Source of the DNA: Aurifilum marmelostoma
Taxonomy: Eukaryota > Ascomycota > Sordariomycetes > Diaporthales > Cryphonectriaceae
DNA: 64,000 bases
NCBI GenBank assembly: GCA_027559495.1
Contig: JAMXSV010000028.1
Coordinates: forward strand, 2,356,001 to 2,420,000
Reading direction: 5' to 3'
The first letter of the stretch is position 1. Each line of letters starts with the position of its first letter. This document shows, piece after piece, positions 1 to 10,416 of the stretch. Below the pieces are notes generated by a model. It was given only the letters and a program-made list of their open reading frames with translations. It searched no databases and had not been told where the DNA came from. The translations under genes and the position numbers were made by a program.

Positions 1-67
1 CTCAAGAAAAAGAAGAAGAAAAGCGCAAGAGATATGTCTAGCTAACAATCGATCAACCCACCATCAG

Positions 68-772
68 ACAGCACCGGCCAGGCAAGTCCACACGCTCTCT
101 TCAGTCAACCAACCCCCCCCCCCCCCGGCATATTAACCCACTTCCAACAGACAGTCATCCACTTCGTGGCCTCTAAAAACGCAATCGACATTGCCCGCCG
201 CCTCTTCGACAACAAGCCCACCCCAGCCTCCGCCAGGGTCCGCGACAAGCGAGGCCAGTACGCCCTCCACCGGGCCGCGGCCGTCGGCTCCGTGCCCATG
301 GTCAACCTGCTGCTGCAGAACAAGAGCCCCCTCAACGCGACGGACCAGGATGGACAGACGGCGCTGCATCATGCCATCGCCGAGGGTCATGGTTAGTACA
401 TAAGTCGAGATGCCCTGCTGTTACGGGGAATTGACTCAAAGTGTTGGATCCTGTGACGCGGAGTGAGTGAACAAGGCTAATGGTTCGGGGGAAACCTATT
501 GATAATCATAGGCGATACGGCAGTTGCTTTGCTCAAGGCTGGTGCTGAGACGGACAAGAGGGATGTGGATGGCCATCTGGCCCTGGATCTGGCACCGGAC
601 AAGGAGGTCAGTTTTTTTTTTTCCCCCTTTCCTTTTCAGAGGCTGTGTGCTGCCTAGTGCATATACAGTATTGGTTGTGATGCCTTTACTACTGGACAGT
701 CGTGACTGACCAAGCACACAGATCAAGAAGTATATCGAAAGGATGGCAGAGAATGAGGGCATAGAGCTGTGA
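68..772 (+). CDS. NAS6: 26S proteasome assembly chaperone Nas6/gankyrin (PSMD10), 5' end missing
   Basis: Ankyrin-repeat protein that, in the family, binds the Rpt3 ATPase during assembly of the proteasome regulatory particle. Secure exons are 151-391, 512-606 and 722-772 (stop TGA 770-772), joined by GT-AG introns with phases that match. The translation holds consecutive ankyrin repeats: HFVASKNAIDIARRLF, then GQYALHRAAAVGSVPMVNLLLQ, then GQTALHHAIAEGHGDTAVALL, and a short acidic tail ending MAENEGIEL. Only about the last half of a usual 230-250 residue protein is present; the start lies left of the window. A 14-nt exon at 68-81 encoding STGQ is plausible: it follows a GCTAAC branch site and a CAG acceptor, and is followed by GCAAGT, the consensus GC-type donor, giving STGQTVIHF across the junction. 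That exon is inference; the rest is well supported. The gene is convergent with the golgin gene, 212 bp away. Confidence 0.85.
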
Positions 773-984
773 GAGAAGAAAAAGAGGGCCGTCTTGAGCG
801 CGCCTCTATTACAAGGCGATGATGATATCAAACAACCTCCTATAAAACTGTACAAGACCATGAATATCAAGATTCCCTGACTCCGGCTGCCAATACCTCT
901 CAGAATTTTTTCTTTAGACAAACGAACCTCCTTGCCATGCTGGTCCCACCACCGCCAACTTTGCCCCCAGTCCCAGTCAGTATC

Positions 985-3709
985 TCAATTTATCGTCCTC
1001 TCCACCAGATCTCTGTACATGGCCTTGACATCCTGTACATCTGCCTTGAGCTCCTCCACCATCTCGCTCTTCTCGCCTAGCAGCTCCAGCGTCGTCTCGT
1101 ACCTCTCGTTGACCTCAGCCACCTCGGCCTGCAGCCTGGCGACCTCTTCGCCCGCCTGCCGGCCCTTTTCGACCTCGCGCATGAGGCTCACCATCTCTGC
1201 GCGCGCCTCGTCACGCTGGGCCGAGATCCGCGCGAGCTCTTCCTTTGTGGTGACCTTCTCACCCTCCAGCCGCCGGATTGCCGCGCTCAGCTTCTCGACA
1301 AGCTGCACAGAGGGGCCTGCGCCGACGGTCGAGACGGAGACCATATCCTGCGCAATCTGCTGAGGGGAGGACGTCGTCTCGATACTATCGTAGGTGTCAC
1401 TCCGCTCGAGTGGGTGTATCGAGGGAACGGATGGAAGTGCCTCGATGGTGGGGCTGAGTATGGGGGGCAGCTGGTGGGAATTTGCATTGTGCAGAGGCGG
1501 CCGGCCGGCCGGCTGGACCGATGGTCTGCGTGCTGCAGTATATCTTTCCACAGGATCACCGTTGCTCGACGGCGCCGAGTGCTTCCGGAACTTGCTCGAT
1601 AGTGTACCATAACCGAGCAGCTCCGTGCTGAAGCTGCGTGACGGCATAGATGCCGAGGGTGATTCGGGCCGGCTGCTGGATCTGTACGACTGGGATGGGG
1701 CCGTCTCTATCCATGGTCCTGGGCGGTCTTGCTGCGCGGCAGTCGCCTTCTCTTCTGCCACGGCAGTCTTGTGCTTTTCCAGCTCTGCCTTGGCCTCGGC
1801 CAGGGCAGCTTCCGCAGCTTCTGATCGCTTCTTGAGCGCCTCTATCTCAGACTGATGCGCCTTCACGTCTTCCTGTATTGTGGGTATCTGGGTCTTCGCA
1901 TCTTCTAATTCTTCTTCCCGATGTCTGGCGCGGAGGGCCTGGAAAAGGTGAAAATTAGCATCATTAGTTTGTGCCCCCGGCGACAGGCAGCTTGGACAAC
2001 AACTCACAGCTTCACGAGCCTTCTTCCTCATCTCGGACTCCCGATGCTGCGCCTCATCCCTCTCCTTCTCCAGATTCGCAATCCTGGCAAGCAGTGTGCT
2101 CTCGATGCCCTGCCAGTTTTCCGTCGCGATCGCATATTGCGTCTGGAGGGTCTCGACCTGTCGTAGTAGCTTCGCCTGGGAGTCGCCCATCGCCCCCGAG
2201 GAGACTTCTTCTGCCATGACCCTCATAGACTCGAGCTTGCTCTCCATGATCTGCAGCTCGGCCTTGAGCTCCACCTCGATGACACGAGACCTCTCTGCAG
2301 CTCGCTCTGCCTTCTCCTTGAGCTCGTTCTCTCTCGCCCTGCCGCGGTCGGCCGCGAGCTCCTTCTCAACCTTGAGCTCAGACACCTGGTCCTCGAGCTC
2401 CCGTGCGCGCTGTCGCTCCTTGGCCAGCGCCTCCTCGTTGACCTTGGCCGTCAGGGCCTCGGCTTGCTCGGCAGCCTTCTGCAGCTGCGCCTTGAGATCC
2501 GTGATGGTCCTGTCCTTACCTGAAGTTTCGGACTTGAGGGCATCAATCTCCTTCTGCGACTGACCAATCCGCCTGTGCAGCTCCTCCTGGTACTTCTCCA
2601 AATCGTCGGCCCGCCGCGCCTTCCTGCGCGTCGTTTCCAGCTCTTGCTCTGCCTTGCCCTTGGAGGTCTTGACCTTATTGATCTCCTTCTCGTTCTCGCC
2701 GATCTTAGACCGCAGGGTTTTGATGATGGCTCGGAGCTTCTGTTCTGTACTCGCCAGGTTCTTGCCCTCCTCCATGAGCCCGGCAATCTGTTGATCCTTC
2801 TCTGCCAGCTTCTTCTCCATACTGCCGGCGGGTGCTTCCTTGGCCTCTTTTCTGGCCCGCTCGGTGGCCTCACGCGCCAGGTACTGCAGTTTTGCCTGCA
2901 GCGCATCAATCTGCTCGACGTAGTTGTGTGTCTCCTCTTGCTGCTGCAGCGCCATCTCCTCGAGCGCCTTCTCGAGCTGTTTTATGCGGTCCTCTTGTAG
3001 TTCCGAGACCGCGCCAGCTTGGATGTCATCGGCGCTCGAGGGCCCAGCAGTCTCTGCCTCGCCATTCGTATTATTCCTAGCCGGCTCTTCTGTCGCTTCG
3101 GCCTGTATTGCGGCGGCAGCAGACGCATCCGAGGCCCCGACGTCTCTGCTCGTCGTCGTGTCTGAAGCCTGCTTGGTCTCGATCGATCTCCGACCTACAG
3201 CATCCAACGAGGCCCGCGGTGACGGCAGCACCTTTGGACTTGCTGGTAATGCCACCGCCGCTGCGTTGTCTGTTGAGTTCCTGGCAGTGGCGTCTATGCT
3301 CTGGCGCGGACTCGCGGTGGGGGTCGCCTTGGTCGAGGGGTTCTCCGACTTCAGAGGGGTCTGTTTCGCAGCCACGGCCCTCGCGAGCCTCTCTTGAAGC
3401 CGATCGTTCGTCCTGTTCCGGTTCGCAGAGTCGGGTCTTGGCGGTGCTGTTCGATCACAACAAGAAGAAAGGAAACCAGTGTCAGCAAGCAGGGGACGCG
3501 CGCGTGAGCCCAAAGAAGAACACACCTGTGGTCGGGCCCTTGGCCTGCTGTTGCGAGGGGGCAGGGCTGGGGCTCGGCTTGGGCTGGTCCTCCTCAGCGA
3601 GGATGGTGTCCAGCCTGGCCTCGACGCCGGCGACGGCTTGCGAAAGCAGGGAACCCCATCTTGACTTGGGCCCTCCTCCTCCTCCACCACCACCGCCTTG
3701 ACCGGACAT
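985..3709 (-). CDS. SGM1: TMF1/Sgm1-like golgin (TATA element modulatory factor family)
   Basis: Long coiled-coil Golgi protein. Exons on the minus strand are 3709-3526, 3446-2008 and 1938-985, giving 858 residues. The N-terminus has a poly-Gly run followed by a short hydrophobic/amphipathic segment (SRWGSLLSQAVAGVEARLD) typical of this family, then a Ser/Thr/Pro-rich linker, a coiled coil from about residue 240 to 600 (the family's central TMF region), a second low-complexity linker, and a C-terminal coiled coil ending GEKSEMVEELKADVQDVKAMYRDLVER, which matches the conserved TMF C-terminal domain. In the family this end binds Rab6/Ypt6 at the Golgi. The second intron (1939-2007, 69 bp) is a stop-free multiple of three, so a naive ORF includes it; the donor GTGAGT and acceptor TTCCAG argue that it is spliced. 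The first intron is 3447-3525. Start chosen at the Met before SGQGGGG, which opens the conserved N-terminal segment. Confidence 0.88.
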
Positions 3710-5187
3710 GGCTCCTCTCTCTCACACACTCGCACTCTCAACAGGCGGGATTGGAGGAAGAGGGAAGCAGGGGAGGGAAGAGGGAAAGAGAGAGAACGGA
3801 AGCGAGTGTCGTGCCCATCCGAGGGGCGGCAGGTTCCTTCGAGTGGTATCGATTTAGAGGAGGTGCAGAGGAGATGGCATTGCTAGATTGGGCCTTCCGA
3901 GTCAAGGGAGGAAATATGGAGAGAAAAGAAAGAGAGAGAGAAAGGGAGCGCGCGCAGAGGAAGTTTCCGGTTTCCCAGCTTGCGACTCGGTGACTCGCGA
4001 TGATGTTTCTCCACCTGCTTGTGCTCCTTCCCACACCCCAGGTTATGAGCCACAACTTTTTCTCCTTGCCAAGTCTATATAATGAACAGAGTGGTCTGTT
4101 CGTCGGTATGTATGGTTGATGTCTTGAAGTGAGCTCTTGTTGGGTCTGCTTGGGGCTAAGGATCGAGGGACAGTCTGGCAAGATTCTGGGCTATGTGTCT
4201 GGCGTGTAAGCTTTGGACAGAAATGGCAGTGCTGTGACGTTGGTAGTACATGGTACACACATGAACTGAAGTAACATCCTAGTCACCCACTGTCCAGGTG
4301 CAATTCAATCAGTTAGTCAACCACTGCCGCCTATCCACCACAAGACCCCACCAGACACAGCAGGTAGTTGATTGGAGTAAGGTATAGTACAGTACAGTCA
4401 ATCAAAGGAGCAACTTCCAACACCAAAACATTCAATTTCTTTTTAATTTTTCATACAGTGCAACATCTGCAGACCACGAAAGGTCTCTCCTTTCTAGTGT
4501 GTCCGTGTGCCTTCAGTAATGAGAGCAACTAATCCACCGGGGTGTACTTAAGTACGATAGCAGTTAGTCTCTGTGAGCTACTGTAACTAAATAGGCCGCT
4601 CACTATGGCGCGATATGCGCCTAAAGATGGCCAAGCTTTCTCTTAGCCCTATGCCACACCACCACCACCATCACCACCTGGATATTACCACGTGTGGGTC
4701 CCCTGTCCTCAGGTGGTTGCATGGGGCTCCATTGTTTCGGGACACGCAAGGATTTGATGAAAAGGAAACCGATTGCGCGGCTTTTTCCATGTTTGGTTTC
4801 CCATATTGCGTGCAGCTCTTGATATGAGAGGGGTGTAGGAGATAAACTGCAGCTTGACCAATCTAACAGTACTTCACACTGACCTGCCCAAAGAGCACCT
4901 GGTCCACTGCAGATCCCCAGGTACTTTTATCTCTGTTTTGCCGGCATGACAGGCAGGGAGGGGTCACATCAAACGGTTGGGAAGCGGGCTATGCCGTCCG
5001 TATGTGCATAAACAAACGTTCAAGAAATGACCTTGCGAGATTGGGGAACATGAGTGATTGCCCATCATCTTGGTAAGCAACTATAGAATATATCCTACCA
5101 CGTGAAGCGATACTGAGAAAGCGCTATCCTTTCCACAGAGGCTTGCTAGCACGGATACAAAATCTATTCCAAAGGAAATCTCCAAGG
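3710..5187. other. Intergenic, promoter side of the golgin gene
   Basis: No supported gene. The first 300 bases upstream of the golgin start are GA-rich on the plus strand (for example 3755-3800 and 3926-3945), as expected for a pyrimidine-rich leader on the minus strand. A short run of CAC/CAT triplets lies at 4652-4678. Everything else looks like ordinary spacer. Confidence 0.6.
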
Positions 5188-6464
5188 TCAGATGGTCTTC
5201 TTGTGACCATTGCCAGTGCCATTGGCATAGCCGTCGCCATTGGCCTTTGTTGTGGTGGACCCCGACCGAGGGAGAGCCTTGGGGACCGATGTGAAGACGG
5301 AGGGCCACTTCAGCACAAACTCCTTCTCATCCCCATTCAGACAACGCTCTAGCCAAAGCCGCCATGTTATGCAATAATAAGTACCAATGCCGGTGAAGAT
5401 GTGCCACCAGGCATGCCCCTCAAGCACCGCCGCCCAGGGTAGCAGGATCGTGTTGCGAGCCTCGCGCAGGTGCCGGCAGAATGTGTTGTCCAGAAGCCAG
5501 ATGGAGAATCCCACCAAGAACAGCACGATGCCTGATCATACCGAGTCAGCAAAATCACAGCAGAGCAGGTCCAAAGACCTGGAGAGTTTCTAGGCAGGGG
5601 GTGGGGGTCTCGAAAGAGCAATAGGCCCTGTACCTGTGAAGGCCATCTTCCACATCTGACTCAAAATCTCGTCTGCCTCCGCCGGTGTTCCGCATCGCCT
5701 TTTGAGTGCTGGCCGGAGTGTTGCTTCCATATCGAACATAGCCCGGAAGACCAAGGCGAGCATCAACGCAGCATAGGCGACCTGGTGAAAGACCGGATCC
5801 TGCGACGAGAGGTAGTAGATGGTGATCCAGGAAGCCAGGGCAACGAGCCCAAGAGCCACCAGCACCTGGGTATGTCTCGGCCTCGAATAGGAGAATGTTG
5901 CGTAAGCCACAACGCAGGTTGTGTAAATCATGGGCAGCTCGTCAGCAAGCTGCATGGAGTCTGCTCAGTGTGGTCAGCCAAAGTGTGCACGGAAAGAAAT
6001 TGACGATTGATCAAACATATTGGCTGCTGAGGACCGCTGCCGAGACCAGAAAGCCAACCAAGCATAACAGACCGTACACACATTTTAGGGTGGCATGGAA
6101 AGCCATCGATCCCAAGCCGACGACCACGTAGCCCAGGAAAGATATGATGAAGACCAGACCGTGACCATGGCGCAGACATTCACGGATGCCCATAGCACCC
6201 AGGTAAAGGAAGATCAGATTGGTCGAGGTGTTGAAGAATTCTGCAATGTACGGAGTCACATTATAGTCCTGCGAGAATTTACCGCTCAGCTCAGCCCGAG
6301 ATCCCTTTGAAGATACAGTATCATATCAAGAACAATCCCTGGACAGATCGAAGGGCGCCTCCACATAACCCACGTACCTCTTCACACCAGTTCAGGGTGC
6401 TTGTCTGCGTGCCCCAGATGCCGTCACGGGATTCCCGGTAGGGCCACTGAAAGGCCAGAGACAT
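5188..6464 (-). CDS. YPC1: Alkaline ceramidase (YPC1/YDC1 type)
   Basis: Multi-pass ER membrane enzyme that hydrolyses ceramide (phytoceramide or dihydroceramide) to a long-chain base and fatty acid. Four exons, 6464-6378, 6268-6082, 5960-5634 and 5531-5188, give 314 residues. The N-terminal signature WGTQTSTLNWCEEDY is present. The zinc-site and catalytic residues known from the family can all be placed: Ser83 and His87 in GSMAFHATLKY, Asp98 in QLADELPM, and His240/His244 in EGHAWWHIFTG. The second donor was set at GTGTGT (6081) rather than 9 bp further on, because this gives the family spacing of 11 residues between His87 and Asp98. About seven hydrophobic segments are visible. The C-terminal tail is Gly/Asn-rich and ends KKTI, a lysine placement resembling a di-lysine ER-retrieval signal (inference). 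Divergent from prefoldin 1. The specific substrate preference cannot be told from sequence. Confidence 0.93.
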
Positions 6465-7960
6465 GCTGGCAGTGAGAATCACGACGAGCCCCAAAACATA
6501 AATATAAGACGCTTTAGCTATGCTTAAGGTGGCCTGTAGCTATGCTGGAGGGCCTGCGTGCCTGAAAGACACAGGGGTAGGGGGTTGATTTCCCGAGCGT
6601 ATTGCTGTAGGGATGTCCGCTGTGCCGTTATACGGGCGCGCTCTCGTCCCTACGAGGTCGACTCCAAAGGGAGCGAAGAACAGCCTAGGGAGAGCGAGCT
6701 CGAAGCCGGGACGAAGAGGACTGCTGGCGCACTCAAGTAGAAGGAAGTAGGCAAAGATGTCAGCTTATAGATGCCCAGTGACTGGATGCTGACAAAGAGA
6801 GAGCGAGAGCCAGAGAGGGAAAGTCAAGGTTATGTGCTATATGTAAGCAACAATTGCGACAGAGGTTGACAAAAACTTTGGTTGGAATTGGCCAGCATTT
6901 CAAGCGCGCTGCAGGTTATAGCCGAAGGGCGAGCGAGCCAGGCCCAGGACCCAGTGGACGGCTAGGGCGGAGAACCCACATGCACATGCTATCCCACGCC
7001 CTGTCTAAGTCAGAACTTGCCCTTCCAGAGAGTAACTTACCTAGGCAACTCTGAGGCAGGGGCTAGGAACATGCATTTTTGGAGACCAAGTTGACAGGGT
7101 GAGATCGTTAGTACTTGGTGCTTCAGACAGACAGCGTCATACTGTAGAGACATATATTACCCTGCAGCAATTATACTACACCATGCACTACTACATGTCT
7201 TCTTATTCCTTCTCCGTTTCATCCCGGAGAAGACTCGAGTTAGCCAATGTGTGAGACAGACATGATAAGCGACAGGTGACGTTTCCAGTGAGGTCAGCCA
7301 TTATTTCCAGGGGCAAGTGTACGTATGTCTTGCATGCGTGGGAGTGCATCTATGTCCGAAGGCCCAAGCTGAATTTTAGGAGATAGCATAGGTTGGATTT
7401 ATTGGATCTGGAGCCACATCAGTTGTTTACGCGGCAGCTCCAGTGTATCGCTACTGTTTCTGTACGTACCTAAATTACCCACAGTACCGTAGGGTTTCCA
7501 AATCAGCCTTCCAGCATGCTGCCCAAGGATTTCGCAGGACAAAACAGTAGATGAAATGTAGGCTGTTTCTGTTGTTGAGCAGGGAAACTCACATTCAGAA
7601 AGTGTAGTACAAGTGAAAATCGAGAAGAATAAGTGAGGAAGAAGAAGGGACATACTAATGAAAGGGTGTTTGTTGTGTGAACTCGGGAAGGAACAACACC
7701 GAACCCTGACCACGGCCCGCTGCGGGAGTGCCCCTGCCCCAAGTTCTGCATTTTTCGTGACGGCACCTGCAGCCTGCCGAGCTCCTGCCCCTGGCCTTGT
7801 CTCTCGCCCCTGCCTTCTTGCTGCTTCAACCAGTTGGACCAACCATCAATACACAAACCCTACAACAGTAGCCCACCTGCATACAGCATTCAGGATTCGA
7901 GCATCAGGTTGACGAGGCTGTCCAGTCTGGTGGCGCGAGCGTCAACATCGATTCATCATC
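6465..7960. other. Divergent intergenic region, ceramidase / prefoldin 1
   Basis: About 1.5 kb between the two divergent genes. Short chance ORFs on both strands show no recognisable protein. It must hold both promoters; no specific element can be assigned with confidence. Confidence 0.5.
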
Positions 7961-8510
7961 ATGTCGCTATCACAAGAGGCACTACAAAAGGTGAGCGAGA
8001 GGGAGGGAGGAGCTGCAGGCAGGCAGTCCTCATACTCGACTCGAAATCGGCGGAGAGACGTAACATATGGATGCTGACATCGAATGCCAGCTGTACGGGG
8101 AGATCCAGACACAGGCTCTCAGGACCCAGCAGGAGCTCGCTCTGGGCCGCTCACAGATGGCGTCCAAGCAGCGTGAGATGCGCCTCACCCAGCTGACCCT
8201 CAGCGAGATCTCCTCGCTGGCTCCCGAGACGCCTGTCTACGAGGGCGTTGGCAAGATGTGAGTGATTTAGTGCTGGACTTTTGTTGGCTACCGCTGCTGT
8301 GCCAGCTCAGGTATTTCGGGCTGACACCCCTCCAGGTTTGTGTCAGCACCGGTGCCGGACATGAAGACCAAGCTACAGTCGCAGATGAAGCAGCTCGAGA
8401 CCGACGTCGAGAGCCTGAACAAAAAGATCCACTACCTAGACACTACTGCAAAGAACAGCCAGGACCACATCGAGGCGATACTCAAGCGCGGCAGTACGGG
8501 TGGCTCTTGA
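7961..8510 (+). CDS. PFD1: Prefoldin subunit 1 (beta-type prefoldin)
   Basis: Subunit of the hexameric prefoldin co-chaperone that hands nascent actin and tubulin to the CCT chaperonin in the cytosol. Three exons, 7961-7990, 8091-8257 and 8336-8510, encode 123 residues, the normal length. The first exon is only ten codons (MSLSQEALQK). The protein is two helices joined by a turn: the first helix runs LYGEIQTQALRTQQELAL to LSEISSLAPETPVYEGVGKM, the beta-hairpin region is FVSAPVPDMKTKL, and the second helix is SQMKQLETDVESLNKKIHYL. PVYEGVGKMFV is the family's most conserved stretch and spans the second intron. The client alpha-tubulin is encoded about 5 kb downstream, which is coincidental rather than operonic in a fungus. 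Confidence 0.93.
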
Positions 8511-10416
8511 GGGCATCCTTATGATCGATTCCCTGTCACGCAGAGCGGCGCTCACTCACCGCGACTTCCCTTGCAGGCCTCGTGACACCAACAATGTACA
8601 AGGCCACCACATGTCAGGGTCTGGCAGTGAGCTATCGAGCTAGCTGTCAGAATGTTTTCTTCCGGCCTCGCTGGATGGGCCAAGAAGAACTACGATGGAA
8701 GTATAGGATGAATTCATCGAATAGAGACAGGAGGTCAGCACCCAGCAGCCTCCGTGGTGATGCTATTTCCGAAGGCTAGAACTGCGGCGTTCAGCGTGGC
8801 TATCGCCGCGGCGCACCAAATAATGAACACGATTTTTGAAGCTTCATTCCCGCGCAAGCTTTCAGAGTTGCAAAACTTAGCATCCGGAGATGGTCATGAA
8901 AGTTGGTCTCGACACTCAAAAGAGTAAAATTCACGACAGTCTTTTGTTTTACCAGCCGCCGCCTATACATCGCGCCTTTCCTTTGAAGCCGCGAAGCGCG
9001 CTGGACATCCCTGATGCACCTATGAGAAGAGCATGCGGCCCCGTTCGGGCCCCGTTGGTGAGCGAGTCAGAATGCTACACCGAGAAGAGGCCATATCCTT
9101 GAAGAAGTGGTGGCATTATTGCGTTGGGATGCAGCAGGGCCAGGCCAAGCCAAGTCGACACGATACCTGTCAGGCGCTGAGGTCCTTGTGCAAACAGGTG
9201 GTCCGTCCGTACGTACGCGGTCCATTGTGCCGGCTGTCGTTCTTCATCAGCCCTGCAGACAAGGGAATGACAGTGTGCGCCCTTGTCCTCTCCCCGAGAT
9301 CCGCTCTGGTCTATATAGTACTTTTGAGATGGGCGATAGCGAAACCGACAATGCCAGGGTACAAGGCCGGATGAAGGAATGCGCTTGAGACGCGGTGCTT
9401 GCGTGGAGATTTGCGACAGCACCATGCTTGCTTGTCGCTACCACACTCGCACTGCACTGCTGCTTCGAGTGAGCTCGGTGTGTTGGACATCTATTTCCAT
9501 AGACGCCAAGAGTAAAAGTAGGATCGCTGGTGGACCGGCTCCCTCGGGCTGACGGCTTGACCTTGTACTTCTATTTCAGCCCCCACCGTCTCGTCTAACA
9601 GCCCAGCGAAGCAGCCACATAACACACCAAATCTCTCCTTAACGCTGAGGCATGACTGGGAGGATCCTGCAGGAGGACGACTTTCAGCCGCTTCAGTCTA
9701 TCCCCACCGGACCAACCATATGCGACCGGGGCAGCTACAGTACCAGCGGGCCTTTTGCGTGGCACCTCGCCTATGATCTAGCGGCATTATTCCAGGATCC
9801 ATCCAATATCATCTCCGCTACGCTCAGGTGGCACACACCACGCTGACTTTTGCCAGCCTGCCAGCATGCGCATACACACACCACACACCATTCACCACAC
9901 ACACCCACACGCTAGGGCGATCACATTCCTCGTGGACTCGAAAAGGCCCAGCGCCAGCCAAGCCAGCAGCAGAATGGGTTTCACCTTGTTCTCTGGGCCG
10001 ATGCGGCTTACCTCGGGAGCGTCGACTCTTGTAACCTGGAGCGCCTGCTGTGGTTGGCCTGCTAACCAATGACTACATTCCTCTTCTGCCGGAAGGAATA
10101 AAGCCTTATGTATACCCCGCCTGTGTGCGGCACTGTCCTCCTCAGCTGTCTTCTCTTACGCTCTCTCTTCCTTTTCTGCTATTTTTGCGAGAAACTTCTC
10201 CGTCACCTCTTTGACCTGATCTGTCAGCAGCCTGATTTTTGTGTTGTTCTCCTCCTCTCATAACCTGTCGTCATCTTGAGTTGGGACATCCAGAAAGTGT
10301 TGAACGTCGTGTCACTCTTTTTTTTTTCTTTTTTTCTTTTTTTGGTCCTTTAACTTTATTTGCTTCGCGTAGAGCCTTATTCCCGCTCGTCGGAGTAACT
10401 CCGCTCAACAGTCACC
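8511..10416. other. Intergenic, with leader of the following gene
   Basis: No supported gene. A CA-rich stretch lies at about 9868-9912. From about 10140 to 10345 the plus strand is strongly pyrimidine-rich, with T runs broken by single C at 10317-10343, as is common just upstream of highly expressed fungal genes. This probably belongs to the promoter and leader of the gene starting at 10417. Confidence 0.5.
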
